DNA from: Paenibacillus allorhizosphaerae
GTDB lineage: Bacteria; Bacillota; Bacilli; Paenibacillales; NBRC-103111
Direction: 5' to 3'
NCBI RefSeq assembly: GCF_910594985.1
Contig: NZ_CAJVCE010000016.1
Span: 1-64,000, forward strand
DNA: 64,000 nt
Below are positions 17,378 to 26,182 of this stretch, piece after piece (positions within the stretch are counted from its first letter, which is position 1; each line of letters begins with the position of its first letter). Under the pieces are notes generated by a model. The model did no database searches, was not told where the DNA came from, and was given only the letters and a program-made list of their open reading frames with translations. The translations under genes were made by a program, and so were the position numbers.

Positions 17378-17701
17378 TTGGATAATCTCTATTCTTTTTT
17401 GGTTGATGCAGCTTTTTATTCACTGCTATTCTTGTTTTTTATTGCAGGGCCGTTTATAGCTTATCGAAAGAATTATAGAAAGATTGCAAAGACTATGGCA
17501 ATTGGTTTAGCTATTGGGTCGGTAATGTTTGCCATTGATAACCCATCAAAGTCCAGTCATACAGCAATTATTGACTTTCATGGATTGTTCTTTCTGATTA
17601 CGCTCCTTTTTGTAGTAATGCCGATGTATGTAATCTCCTATATTTGTTGGTCGATTGCTTCCATCTCCAAGAGAAAGAAAACCGGAACTGAGTTAAGATG
17701 A
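17378..17701 (+). CDS. Small membrane protein, 107 aa
   Basis: TTG start behind GAGGAGAG. Three likely membrane helices (about 10-30, 42-57, 70-95), ending with a basic tail SKRKKTGTE. The C-terminal helix (FVVMPMYVISYICWSIAS) resembles that of the 85-aa protein at 32431 (FVVVPLYSVGIVIWLIAS), so the two are likely paralogues. No function recognised. Confidence 0.6.
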   Translation: MDNLYSFLVDAAFYSLLFLFFIAGPFIAYRKNYRKIAKTMAIGLAIGSVMFAIDNPSKSSHTAIIDFHGLFFLITLLFVVMPMYVISYICWSIASISKRKKTGTELR

Positions 17702-17935
17702 AAGGATTGGGGAAGTAATCCGGCTCTTAAACATTTACTTGAAGACGGAATTCCTCCAGAACCAGGTTCAGGCAGCGTGAACGGTTCAGCCATTTGCCCC
17801 AATTGTGGCGAACGTCTCACTCAAGAAGAGTGGGACCAGCTCGGCAATATTATTCGCGCCCAAATCCTCTATTTTCTTTGTACACAGGGGGGGTTGCTAG
17901 AATCAGCTATATATGATAGAATACCTTTCAGTTAA
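17702..17935 (+). pseudogene. C-terminal remnant with a zinc-ribbon half-motif
   Basis: An open frame without a usable start follows the preceding stop directly and reads WGSNPALKHLLEDGIPPEPG ... ICPNCGERLTQEEWDQLGN. It looks like the end of a cut-off gene; only one CxxC pair is left. No family named. Confidence 0.4.
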
Positions 17936-18029
17936 GTATCAGTTGCTCAAGTCAAAGGTCCTATGGACTCTTATTTCAAAACGGGATAGCTATGCCCATT
18001 TGAAATGTAGAGTCAATAGGACCTTTTTT
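17894..18029 (+). ncRNA. CYCTATG leader element 1 (possible small RNA)
   Basis: Promoter TTGCTA (17894) / 17 nt / TAGAAT (17917). Then CAAG at 17948 and CCTATG at 17960 within the 5' arm of a long hairpin (17954-18029) that closes with ATAGGACC and a T-run. An inner stem pairs ATTTCAAA with TTTGAAAT. No gene follows within 1 kb (iterons come next), so this copy may be a free-standing RNA of about 100 nt. Confidence 0.6.
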
Positions 18030-18102
18030 ATTTATTTTAATTATTAGTATGGAGGGTGCGCATACCAAGCTTTCGGCTGATGATCCCTAAGTCATCATGA
18101 AT

Positions 18103-18835
18103 TAAGGACAAATTTAGGGTTAGTGAGGAGAATTCAAATATATCAAACCGATTATCTTCCCAAAGCACGGACAGATTTAAGGTACCCACAACTTCACGAA
18201 CAGATCCTTCTACACAAGACGGCCCAGCCTTTGTTTCTATTCATTAATTACGGACAGATTTAGGGTTGAAGCAGTCTTTTCTCTTATATTTGTTGTCCTT
18301 CTACGGACAAATGTAAGGCACAATCCTGATATTTACCAATTAATAATTTAAATGATCACCGATTAACCCTATATCTGTCCGTACTATTTTGAATTACGGA
18401 CAAATTTAGGGCGTTTTGGCATGTACCAGGGCTCCTATCCAAGTAGATGCCTTAAATTTGTCCGTAGTGGCGCTTTCCCATGCCTCTCAAGTGTCCTCTC
18501 GACGTGATTTACCCTAAATTTGTCCGCCGCAATATTCCATTCACCCTATTTTTGTCCGTAATATCCTCTGTAATTCCATGATCCTCTATTAAAACGACCC
18601 TACTTTTGTCCGTATTAAGCCTTCAGATATTAAAAGAGACCCTATTTTCGTCCGTCATACCCTACTTTTGTCAGCATCAACCCTAAAATTGTCCGTATTC
18701 GACCCTATTTTTGTCAGTTTCCAACCCTAAATTTGTCATTTCTTATCCCTAAATACGTCCGTACCTCACCCTAAATCCGTCCGCATTTGACCCTATATCT
18801 GTCAGTAATTGACCCTATATCTGTCCGTATTAAAA
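18103..18835. repeat. Iteron array of the replication origin
   Basis: About nineteen copies of a roughly 20-bp unit with consensus ACCCTAWWTYTGTCCGTA. The first six lie mostly in the opposite orientation and more loosely spaced; from about 18450 on they are in one orientation, and 18660-18835 is a tight array with about 21-22 bp spacing. AT-rich DNA follows (18880-18990). This is the classic arrangement for a Rep_3-type initiator binding to direct repeats next to its gene; variation in the 3' half (GTCCGT, GTCAGT) suggests weaker sites. Confidence 0.9.
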
Positions 18836-19046
18836 CCTGAGAGGCCTTGTTATATAAGGGATGTTGAGTCTCTAAAACTATTACAATATTTAAAATCATT
18901 AAAAAGATTTATAAAATAATTATAAAACATCTTTAAATCGTGGATGTCGAAAACGCCGTGATTTCATCGAACTTTTTCTATAAATTTGGTCTTATCCGCA
19001 GTATAATGTATAGTAAGATCTATATAAAACTATATGGAGCTAGATT
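18836..19046 (+). promoter_or_regulatory. AT-rich region and rep promoter
   Basis: The AT-rich stretch 18880-18970 is a likely DNA-unwinding element. TATAAT near 19000 is a -10 box for rep without a clear -35; TTATCCGCA just upstream is one base from a DnaA box. GGAG precedes the rep ATG. Confidence 0.5.
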
Positions 19047-20252
19047 ATGAAAAATACCAGCTTGGTCGTAAAATCAAATGATCTTGTTGAGGCGTCCTAT
19101 AAACTCAATCTAGTTGAATTAAGAATCGTATTTGCACTAATAGCTACAGTCTCTCCGGATGATACTAATTTTAAAAGATATCAGTTTAAGGTGAGCGACT
19201 TTGCGAAATTAATCGGTGTCAAAAATAAAAATATATATACACAAATTAAAGAGTATACCTATGGGCTGATGTCGAAACCTTTTTATATCGGCGAGAACCT
19301 TCAGGTTAACTGGCTTGCTTCTGCTGAATACCTGCCCAACGAAGGAATCATCGAATTGGAGTTTTCTGAGAAGTTAAAGCCGTTCCTCCTTCAACTCAAG
19401 GAGAAATTTACAGCCTTTAAGTTAAAGGATATTCTTAAATTGAAATCTGCGTACTCCATGCGTATCTACGAATTGATGAAGCAGTATGAGAAAATTGGGT
19501 ACCGCCAATTCACTCTCGAAAAGTTAAAAAAAACAATCGGTCTGGATCTTGACGAATACCCCGTTTACTACGATTTTAAAAAACGCGTCATTCTGACTGC
19601 CCAGAAGGAAATTAATGAACTGACGGATATTAATATTGAATTTGAAGAAATTCGAGAATCAAAGAAAGTCACTAAGATCAAATTTAATATCTCCTCCAAG
19701 GATAATCCAAAGAAGGAGGCGATTGCCCCCCCTAGTGAAGAAAGTCTGGGAGGACGTATGCAGAAATTTGGCTTGAATGAAGCTCAGATTTCTGAAATAT
19801 TAAATAAGTACGATGAACCATACATAGTGAGTAATTTAGATGTTGTTGAACAAGCTGTTAAGCTTGGTAAGGTAAGAAATGTCACGGCTTATACGTTATC
19901 TGCTTTACGCGATGATTACCGATCGCTAACACCTATTGAGCTGGAAAAGAGAGAAGAAGCTAAACGAGGCGCCTGGTTGAACGATATGAAGACGGAATAT
20001 TACAAACTGAACTTTAACCTTACTGAGCAATTCATTCGGGAACTCAAAGATGATGAACTACAGATGGTTAAGGACAACTACTTAAGTTATATGGTTGGCA
20101 AAAAGCTCGAAGCAACTGAGGAACGATTCAAGATTTATCTAGAAAAATATATAGCGGAAACCCGGTTGAAAGAGTATACTCTTGAAGTATTCTTAGCCGA
20201 ACAAGGGTTTTACGATCTAGAAAAAAAGGAAATCCTGTACCCAGAACTGTAG
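19047..20252 (+). CDS. rep: Rep_3-family replication initiator
   Basis: This 401-aa protein has two winged-helix domains typical of Rep_3 initiators (pi, RepE type). It starts with SLVVKSNDLVEASYKLNLVE and continues with ELRIVFALIATV, and the second domain contains SAYSMRIYELMKQY followed by FTLEKLKKTIGL. The C-terminal ~180 residues are an added charged helical region. The initiator binds the iterons just upstream to open the origin and usually represses itself. A terminator overlaps the end of the gene. Confidence 0.92.
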   Translation: MKNTSLVVKSNDLVEASYKLNLVELRIVFALIATVSPDDTNFKRYQFKVSDFAKLIGVKNKNIYTQIKEYTYGLMSKPFYIGENLQVNWLASAEYLPNEGIIELEFSEKLKPFLLQLKEKFTAFKLKDILKLKSAYSMRIYELMKQYEKIGYRQFTLEKLKKTIGLDLDEYPVYYDFKKRVILTAQKEINELTDINIEFEEIRESKKVTKIKFNISSKDNPKKEAIAPPSEESLGGRMQKFGLNEAQISEILNKYDEPYIVSNLDVVEQAVKLGKVRNVTAYTLSALRDDYRSLTPIELEKREEAKRGAWLNDMKTEYYKLNFNLTEQFIRELKDDELQMVKDNYLSYMVGKKLEATEERFKIYLEKYIAETRLKEYTLEVFLAEQGFYDLEKKEILYPEL

Positions 20253-20268
20253 GGTCAGGATTTTTTTT
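20231..20268 (+). terminator. Intrinsic terminator of rep
   Basis: AATCCTGTACCC / GGGTCAGGATT stem with eight T. The 5' arm is inside the last codons of rep. Confidence 0.8.
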
Positions 20269-20286
20269 AACGTTACAGAATTTTTA

Positions 20287-20391
20287 AGTTCACTGAAGAG
20301 TTAAAGTGAACTGAGAAATTCTGCACCAAGAAAAACTTCCGCTAAAAACGGTCTGGCTGCCTTGAAGGGACTCCGATAAGGAGTTTTTCTT
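20287..20391 (+). promoter_or_regulatory. Inverted repeat and hairpin leader before the SLH-GH18 gene
   Basis: AGTTCACT (20287-20294) and AGTGAACT (20305-20312) form an 8-bp inverted repeat, operator-like. Downstream, AAGAAAAACT (20328) can pair with AGTTTTTCTT (20382), while ACTCC/GGAGT (20370-20386) forms a small terminator that uses the same 3' strand. The two structures exclude each other, as in an attenuator. No known riboswitch class is recognised. Confidence 0.4.
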
Positions 20392-20486
20392 ACCTGCACT
20401 AAAGAAGCAAGCATTCTGTTTCCCTATGAAATTATTTGCCGTCCGCCCTCGTCTATTAGGAGGAACAGGGGAGGGGACACAGACGA

Positions 20487-22091
20487 ATGAAAAGAATCGC
20501 CGCGCTTTCGTTATTGCTTTTCGTCGCAATGACGGGGAATGCCTTCGCTTACGACGTGCAGTTAAAACCGTTTCAGGACGTCAAACCGGCGGACTGGTTT
20601 TATGACAATGTATACTCGCTTGCCGCGCTAGATATTATAAACGGCGAATCCGCTGCGATGTTTAATCCGGACGGGGTGCTTTCGCGGGAAGCTTTCGTAA
20701 AGCTAGCCGTCGCCTCTTTACGGGCGGATGTTTCGAAGATATCCGGTCCGGCTCCGACGGATCTCTCTGCGGGCCGGTGGTCTTACCCGTATATCGCTTA
20801 TGCGGCTCAGCGCCAATGGATCGATTTTATGACCGACGCTTCCGGCAAGTTTCACCCGGAGCAGCCGATCACTAGGGAAGAAGTGGCTGCGCTACTTGGA
20901 AAAATGCTGCTGAATTTGCAGGAAGAGCCGATTCGCGGTCTATGGATGCAGTCTGGCTGGGCCAATGAAAAGGCTGCCAAGCAATTCAAGGATGGCGCTC
21001 AATTCACCGAGGCGATCGCGCCTTACATGTATTATGCCGTTAACCGAGGCATCATGGAAGGCGATGAACGCGGCTTCAGGCCGGGCGATCCGCTATCCCG
21101 CAAAGAAGCGGCGGCCCTTATATACCGATACGTGGATCAGGAGACGGCGGGTCGGGCACTTAAGGTGACCGGATTTTATGCGATTCGTTCGTATCAGGCC
21201 GTCAACCGGATATCATCGTTGTCTAACGTAATATTCGGCTGGTCACATTTGCAATACGATGCCGCCGGTACGGCGAGCCTGCAAACCGGGACTACCGAAT
21301 ATCGCGTTCCAGAAGGCTGGGAGCAGGCGGCGGAAGCGGCGAAGACGGCGAATATCGGCAGCGAACTGATGGTTTATTACGGCAGCGGCAATTTGCGCGA
21401 TTTTGTCAAAGATAACGCGGCACAAGCGGCGTTTGTGGACTCGCTGCTGCAAACGCTGGACAATCCGCGATATCCGTTTACGGGAGTGTGCATCGATTTC
21501 GAAGGCTTGAAGGAAGAAACGAGCGCAGCCGATTATGCGGACTTCTTATCCGGACTGAAAGCAAAGCTTGGGAACCTGTCGCTAACCGTTGCCGTTCCGC
21601 CTACTTATTACTACAAGGGATACGACTTGAACCAAATTGGCGGCATCGCCGACACGGTCATTTTGATGGCATACGATTTCACCGACCAAGGGAGCAAGCT
21701 GCCTTCCGCTCCGCTTCCGCTTGTGAACGATACGGTGCGGCAAGCGCTGGCCGCGATTCCGCAAGAAAAGATCGTCCTTGGCATTTCCAAGCAAGCGAAC
21801 CAGTGGATCACCACGCAAGAGGGCACGTCCTATTACAAACCGGATATTGACGCGGTAGAGCGGCGAATGGCATCGCAGCCGGATGGGCAGACGTTGAGTT
21901 TGCCGTATCACTTGAAGAAGATCGAGTTCCAGGATGACCGCGGCAGCCATTTGATGTACTACGAAGATTCGGAAAGCATCGCCAAAAAGCTGTGGCTTGC
22001 CAAATACTACGGCCTGAAGGGCATATCCGTATGGCACATGGGCAATGTGACCGCAGCGGATTGGGACGTAATCGGCGCGGTTGCAAAGTAA
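20487..22091 (+). CDS. Secreted SLH-domain GH18 glycosidase
   Basis: Signal peptide 1-21 (cut after AFA). Three S-layer homology repeats follow (about 27-70, 90-145, 155-215; FQDVKPADWFYDNVYSLAAL, FRPGDPLSRKEAAALIYRY). The C-terminal ~310 residues are a GH18 TIM barrel with CIDFEG near 335 holding the catalytic Glu, as in YaaH/SleL-type N-acetylglucosaminidases. It would be anchored to cell-wall polymer and cut peptidoglycan or chitin-like chains. The gene is clearly GC-richer than its neighbours, so probably acquired from a chromosome. Confidence 0.85.
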   Translation: MKRIAALSLLLFVAMTGNAFAYDVQLKPFQDVKPADWFYDNVYSLAALDIINGESAAMFNPDGVLSREAFVKLAVASLRADVSKISGPAPTDLSAGRWSYPYIAYAAQRQWIDFMTDASGKFHPEQPITREEVAALLGKMLLNLQEEPIRGLWMQSGWANEKAAKQFKDGAQFTEAIAPYMYYAVNRGIMEGDERGFRPGDPLSRKEAAALIYRYVDQETAGRALKVTGFYAIRSYQAVNRISSLSNVIFGWSHLQYDAAGTASLQTGTTEYRVPEGWEQAAEAAKTANIGSELMVYYGSGNLRDFVKDNAAQAAFVDSLLQTLDNPRYPFTGVCIDFEGLKEETSAADYADFLSGLKAKLGNLSLTVAVPPTYYYKGYDLNQIGGIADTVILMAYDFTDQGSKLPSAPLPLVNDTVRQALAAIPQEKIVLGISKQANQWITTQEGTSYYKPDIDAVERRMASQPDGQTLSLPYHLKKIEFQDDRGSHLMYYEDSESIAKKLWLAKYYGLKGISVWHMGNVTAADWDVIGAVAK

Positions 22092-22300
22092 ACCAAAGAA
22101 AAGGCTGACCAGCGTATCCGGCGCAATTTGTCGGTACGCTTGACATTCAGGAACGGCATTGAAGGCCAAGCCGAGCCGCTACAACTCACGAACCCGATTC
22201 TCCGGTATGCGTCCGTCCTCGTATCGATCTGCGAACCAGCATCGTGCCGGACCGTGTGAATGCAGTTCACAGCTTGCGACTCTGGCAACAGTGGTAGATT
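22092..22300. other. Intergenic GC-rich stretch
   Basis: No gene recognised. Composition matches the preceding GH18 gene, so it probably came in with it. Confidence 0.4.
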
Positions 22301-22304
22301 TTAC

Positions 22305-22448
22305 TTGTCTCTAAGAAAAGCATATGATAAGATTCCTATCAGAGTAGTAGTTTTCCTTTTCGCAAGCCTGAAGCCCTATGTGGCGGAATTTATGAGAAAC
22401 GGGCGTATTATGCCTTTTCTAAAGATTCCTACCCGCATTAGGGCTTTT
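22305..22448 (+). promoter_or_regulatory. CYCTATG leader element 2, upstream of dnaN
   Basis: Promoter TTGTCT (22305) / 17 nt / TAAGAT (22328). CAAG at 22363 and CCCTATG at 22374; the arm AGCCCTATG pairs with CATTAGGGCT, ending in CTTTT near 22448. It is followed by a second terminator before the clamp gene. Confidence 0.6.
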
Positions 22449-22539
22449 CGTGTTATCTACCACTTTTTCACAGAATGTGGCGAATAATTCGTATCCTACT
22501 CTATTGGCGGATGTAGCGACCCGTATCAATTAAAAGGCT

Positions 22540-22614
22540 CACACCTATTTGCATCGCTATAACTCGTGGTTCCAATGGGATCTCGATCGATGCATGGGTG
22601 TGTATTTTATTTTT
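22540..22614 (+). terminator. Second attenuator-like terminator before dnaN
   Basis: CACACC...TGCATCG (from 22540) pairs with CGATGCA..GGTGTG (to 22602), followed by TATTTTATTTTT. The gene starts 43 nt later, so transcription must pass this hairpin as well as that of leader element 2. Confidence 0.6.
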
Positions 22615-22625
22615 AGGAGGTGAAG

Positions 22626-22649
22626 CCCCTAAAGCAAATGCATTAGGGG
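22626..22649 (+). promoter_or_regulatory. Hairpin over the dnaN ribosome site
   Basis: CCCCTAA (22626-22632) pairs with TTAGGGG (22643-22649), and the second arm contains the AGGGGTGA ribosome site of the clamp gene. Translation would be low unless the hairpin opens. The string TGCATTAGGGG reappears before the gene at 27648. Confidence 0.5.
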
Positions 22650-22656
22650 TGAAGTG

Positions 22657-23916
22657 ATGAGCTCTATGACAGATTTGGTGTTACAACAAGAGGAAGGATC
22701 ATCCACTATTGAAAAAAATGTAACTATCGTCAAAATCAAGGATAAGAAGCAATTCTTATCGATGGTGGAGGATGTCGCGAAAGCGGTTGCCACTTCGGAT
22801 GCGATTCCGGTACTCCAAATGATCAAAATGGAGATCCAAAAGACCGTACCGAGAAGAAAAACCGATGGCAGCGGGGAAACGGAGAATGTCACTGGCAATG
22901 CTTTGACGCTTGTCGGAGGAGACGGAACGATAACTATTGTGAAAGCTGCAGCTACTGTCGAAGGGTCTGAACACAGCGTAATTGAAGCAGACAAAGAAAT
23001 CAGCGTATTGATACCCGCTGAAGCTTTTTCTAAAATCTGCCGCAATCTTCCCGCTGGCGACTTTAGGTTAGAACTCGAAGATGAGCGACTAACCATAAAA
23101 GCGGGCAAAGCAAAGTACACCCTGGCAACTCAGGATGTTAGTATGTATCCGAACATCGAAACAGAAGAAGGTGCGGTTTCATTTGTTTCCCGCTCCAAAG
23201 ACTTCTGCTCGGTCATCAAAGAAACCCTCTACGCGGTTTCCAAAGATGAAGCGAGACCTGCGATTTGCGGGGTGCAATTAAAGGGTTCGGAAAGTGGTGT
23301 ATTGTTTCAGTCCAGCAATCTGAAGCTGGCCTCGATTCAACTTCTGACGGTTGAAGTGTCTTCTTTCGAAGCCATCATATCCGCCAAGACTGCGAAGCTG
23401 ATCCTGGATATCTTCGATAAAATAGAAGGTCCTGTTCGAGTTTTAGTGGGAGCGAGTATGATTACGGTTGCTGGTATCGGCGTGATGATCGTGAGCAAAC
23501 TGATTTCCGGAAAAGTGATGGATCTCGATACGCAACTTCCTAGATCATTTGCCTCCGAGTGTACTGTTAATCGTAAAGAACTCGAAGATGCATTTAAACG
23601 GGCGATGTCGATTACGGGAAAGGCACAACGAGCAGTCAACTTCAAGCTTACAAATGGCGAATTTCATCTTAAGTCTAAAGGTGAGCTAGGTAATGGGGAA
23701 GAATCCCTATTCGTCGCAGATGCCACCGGTGAAATGAAGGGATGCGTCGATGCTGAGGTTATGACGGACACGCTCAAATCGCTGGAAGCCTATGAACATA
23801 TCCACTTTAGGTGGCTAGAGCCGTTGAAACCCTACATTTTGGCCCCGGTCCTGAAAGATGGCGAAACCTCCAATCGGCTTGCTGTCGTGGTCCCACTTCG
23901 TAGTCATGAGGTGTAA
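22657..23916 (+). CDS. dnaN: Plasmid-encoded DNA polymerase III beta sliding clamp
   Basis: About 419 aa with the three-domain clamp layout. The first-domain signature KDKKQFLSMVEDVAKAV is followed by IPVLQMIKMEI, then LPAGDFRLELEDERLTIKAG and KYTL; the third domain ends with LKPYILAPVL. The clamp ring tethers polymerase to DNA. A plasmid copy could recruit host polymerase to the plasmid or replace the host clamp. ATG at 22657 has AGGGGTGA upstream; GTG at 22654 is an alternative. It is the first gene of a cluster leading to a primase. Confidence 0.8.
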   Translation: MSSMTDLVLQQEEGSSTIEKNVTIVKIKDKKQFLSMVEDVAKAVATSDAIPVLQMIKMEIQKTVPRRKTDGSGETENVTGNALTLVGGDGTITIVKAAATVEGSEHSVIEADKEISVLIPAEAFSKICRNLPAGDFRLELEDERLTIKAGKAKYTLATQDVSMYPNIETEEGAVSFVSRSKDFCSVIKETLYAVSKDEARPAICGVQLKGSESGVLFQSSNLKLASIQLLTVEVSSFEAIISAKTAKLILDIFDKIEGPVRVLVGASMITVAGIGVMIVSKLISGKVMDLDTQLPRSFASECTVNRKELEDAFKRAMSITGKAQRAVNFKLTNGEFHLKSKGELGNGEESLFVADATGEMKGCVDAEVMTDTLKSLEAYEHIHFRWLEPLKPYILAPVLKDGETSNRLAVVVPLRSHEV

Positions 23917-23920
23917 CGTC

Positions 23921-24280
23921 ATGATACGGCTAATTGAGAATATTAAGCTATCTTGCAGATGCTGTGGACGTGCTTTGTCTCTATTTGTAGATATAAAAGC
24001 GCCTGTAAAGGTACAATGCCCCAGATGCGGACAAGCGGAAGAAGCTCTTCTTCCGCTTTCTTCTTTCGAGAAGGTGGAGGGCCGACCGATTTACCGGGTC
24101 TTTGAAGCACAGCTAAAGGGCGAGGAGACAAGGGTTACATTCTGCTGCAGTAATGTACGACAACCGAGTCTTGTGCAGGACATCCGGAGCGGGAGATTAC
24201 TCATTGACCCTGATACTGCAGTGTGTATCTTCGAGACGTTCGATCGTAACGAAGCGCGCAGTATGGCAACCGAGTTTTAA
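23921..24280 (+). CDS. Small zinc-ribbon protein
   Basis: ATG at 23921 directly follows the clamp stop, with GAGGTG as site, so it is coupled to the clamp. The 119-aa protein carries CRCCG near 14-18 and CPRCG near 38-42, a likely zinc ribbon, followed by a beta-rich C-terminus. The function is unknown; a nucleic-acid-binding accessory of replication is possible. Confidence 0.65.
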   Translation: MIRLIENIKLSCRCCGRALSLFVDIKAPVKVQCPRCGQAEEALLPLSSFEKVEGRPIYRVFEAQLKGEETRVTFCCSNVRQPSLVQDIRSGRLLIDPDTAVCIFETFDRNEARSMATEF

Positions 24281-24308
24281 TTTATGGACACTAAGGAGGC
24301 GGGGAGCC

Positions 24309-24416
24309 ATGGTCATTAGCATGGGAATGGGAATATACGAAATTTGTCCGGACGCCTTAGAAAAGGGTAAGTTCGTCATTCTACGGGTCATTTGTCCGGA
24401 TATTACCAAGGATTAG
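24309..24416 (+). CDS. Small protein, 35 aa
   Basis: MVISMGMGIYEICPDALEK... has AGGAGG 8 nt before its ATG and sits in line with its neighbours. It holds two ICPD motifs about 17 residues apart (EICPDALEKGK and VICPDITKD), suggesting a small metal site or an internal duplication. Function unknown. Confidence 0.45.
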   Translation: MVISMGMGIYEICPDALEKGKFVILRVICPDITKD

Positions 24417-24442
24417 ATTTTGATATGTGAGAAGAATGAGCT

Positions 24443-24775
24443 ATGCAAACCTTGACAGAAAGATTACAGGTGCATGGCCGGCACATAACACTGAATCAAT
24501 GCACGGTTGAAATCACCCGCAATGCTCGTGGCAGCGTCGCGATCCAACTCTATGATGCGGAAGATGGCACACCGTTTACCACGGCTACCATTTTTGTACC
24601 TGGCCTGGAGCTTCCTTCTGAACACCATGTAGTGATCAAGAACTATTCGGAAAATGAAGGAATCCTTGAGGCATTAGAGGAAGCGGGGGTCGTTAAGCGA
24701 ACCGGAGTTTCTATCCGTACTGGATTTGCTTCGTGTCCTGTCGCGGAGCTGATCTTGGAACCGGACCAAATATGA
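24443..24775 (+). CDS. DUF4313-like hypothetical protein
   Basis: This 110-aa protein has a beta-rich N-terminus (SVAIQLYDAEDGTPFTTATI) and then VVIKNYSENEGILEALEEAG. This recalls the DUF4313 proteins found on mobile elements of Bacillota, but the match is from memory only. In the same orientation and closely spaced with the clamp cluster; a terminator follows. Confidence 0.5.
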   Translation: MQTLTERLQVHGRHITLNQCTVEITRNARGSVAIQLYDAEDGTPFTTATIFVPGLELPSEHHVVIKNYSENEGILEALEEAGVVKRTGVSIRTGFASCPVAELILEPDQI

Positions 24776-24785
24776 TAAAAGGACA

Positions 24786-24820
24786 TGAGGGTGCTGCGGC
24801 ATCCTCTATTTTATTTTTTT
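24786..24820 (+). terminator. Intrinsic terminator
   Basis: GAGGGTGC / GCATCCTC stem with TGCG loop and a T-rich tail, between the genes at 24443 and 24841. Confidence 0.7.
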
Positions 24821-24840
24821 GAAGGAAGGTGTTCCTCTTC

Positions 24841-25647
24841 ATGTATACTCAGCTCAACCTGTTGACGTATCAGTCTGATCTGGACAATGAAGCTTACGAA
24901 TATTTTAGCGAGCTGCAGTCGGTTATCTTTAAACGAAGGAACGAGGCAGGCTATGCCGGCGATCGTCGAGGGGAAGCGGCAGTACGTAGGCTCTCTGCGG
25001 CCGGGGAAGATTTGTACGATGCCAGAAAAAAGGATCTTGTACCCCATGATGCCTTTATTCGGCAAACGCTAGAGCTCATAGTGCAGACCTACTGTCTTTC
25101 CATTAACGGGAGCGTGTTTAGAGATATTTACTTCGTACCACAAAAGCCGGTTGTCTATAGGCCACGATTCGCGCGGGATCTGAGAAAAAAAGTGCACGAG
25201 GGTTTAAGAGTACCTGCAGCCGCACTTCTTGTTTTCCTAGAGACGGGCGATAGGGAACAAAGTCGATATTTCACCGCGGTCTATGTCCATGAGGGACATT
25301 GGTATCAAGCACACCTTTGGGACCTCAAAGATAAGGACAAGTTGGAATACAGGGTCAGAAAATTATATGGTGGAACGTTTCGAGCGGACCGCGAAGGCCA
25401 ATGGTGGTCGCGAGAAGGTTTCCAAAAGGCCAAGGATGAGAAACGTTTAGATCCGCAAATTGCTGGAGCTGTTTCTCTAAATTTTTGGCGTTTCTATGGA
25501 CGTGATATGGCACTTAAGCGACTGGGGCTGCCTCCGTTGTCATCGATGCCAGAACGCGCAAAATGGAGGGATTATTTCGATGGAGTGGTTCAAGGAACGG
25601 AAAGTAGAAATCGGGAGCAAAGTTCAGGTGTACCGGAATCTGCATAA
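24841..25647 (+). CDS. Hypothetical protein, 268 aa
   Basis: ATG at 24841 after GGAAGGTG; GTG at 24829 is possible but too near the site. Mostly helical and basic, with no signal peptide or membrane helix. No family recognised. The 3' end overlaps the next gene by 68 nt. Confidence 0.65.
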   Translation: MYTQLNLLTYQSDLDNEAYEYFSELQSVIFKRRNEAGYAGDRRGEAAVRRLSAAGEDLYDARKKDLVPHDAFIRQTLELIVQTYCLSINGSVFRDIYFVPQKPVVYRPRFARDLRKKVHEGLRVPAAALLVFLETGDREQSRYFTAVYVHEGHWYQAHLWDLKDKDKLEYRVRKLYGGTFRADREGQWWSREGFQKAKDEKRLDPQIAGAVSLNFWRFYGRDMALKRLGLPPLSSMPERAKWRDYFDGVVQGTESRNREQSSGVPESA

Positions 25648-25996
25648 AGATTCCATCGTCATTCGTTGTGCAAAGACCGGATTGGTGGCCGGGTACTGTG
25701 ATACGGTACGGCTAACCAATGCCCGCTTTTTCGTTTCGGCCATTGGAAGAGCTAAAGTATTGGAGAGGCGGGTTCGCTCGGTTCACGCTTGGATCTCCGG
25801 AACGCTCGATGCTTACGATTTCGAGCTGAAGCGGGAGGGCACAACTCCGATTTACTATCAGCCATATTTGACCGAGACGTTCATCAATGAGCGGACACGT
25901 GAGCCGATTTCTGCAGCACCTATGGTCGTGGTTTCCTACGATCGGGCATTTATTACTCCCCTTGAACAGAATGAACAACTGATTCTACGGGTGTAG
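25580..25996 (+). CDS. Hypothetical protein, 138 aa
   Basis: ATG at 25580 follows GGAGGG and lies inside the previous gene, in another frame, so translation is coupled. Beta-rich sequence (KVQVYRNLHKDSIVIRCAKT). Function unknown. Confidence 0.6.
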   Translation: MEWFKERKVEIGSKVQVYRNLHKDSIVIRCAKTGLVAGYCDTVRLTNARFFVSAIGRAKVLERRVRSVHAWISGTLDAYDFELKREGTTPIYYQPYLTETFINERTREPISAAPMVVVSYDRAFITPLEQNEQLILRV

Positions 25997-26006
25997 GAAA
26001 ACTCCA

Positions 26007-26150
26007 TTGTCATAAACCAGTATTTCATGATACAATGGCATTAAGAATTTTTTGCCCCTTTAGTGGTGGCGTTTGTGTGAAGTCGAAGACCCTATGGGTT
26101 GAATTTATGTGCGAAGTGCGCATAAATCCGCTCATAGGGTCTCTTTTTTT
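26007..26150 (+). promoter_or_regulatory. CYCTATG leader element 3, upstream of the primase
   Basis: Promoter TTGTCA (26007) / 18 nt / TACAAT (26031). GAAG at 26079 and CCCTATG at 26090. AGACCCTATG pairs with CATAGGGTCT, an inner stem pairs ATTTATG with CATAAAT, and seven T follow. The primase ribosome site lies 20 nt after the T-run. Confidence 0.65.
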
Positions 26151-26182
26151 GCGCTTTCATTATGGAACAAGGAGGACATGGT

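Noticed and set aside
18103..18835. CRISPR array
   Set aside because: Units are about 21-22 bp apart with no unique spacers, orientation changes, and a Rep gene follows: iterons.
21582..22288. Minus-strand frames opposite the GH18 gene
   Set aside because: GC-rich shadow frames without ribosome sites.
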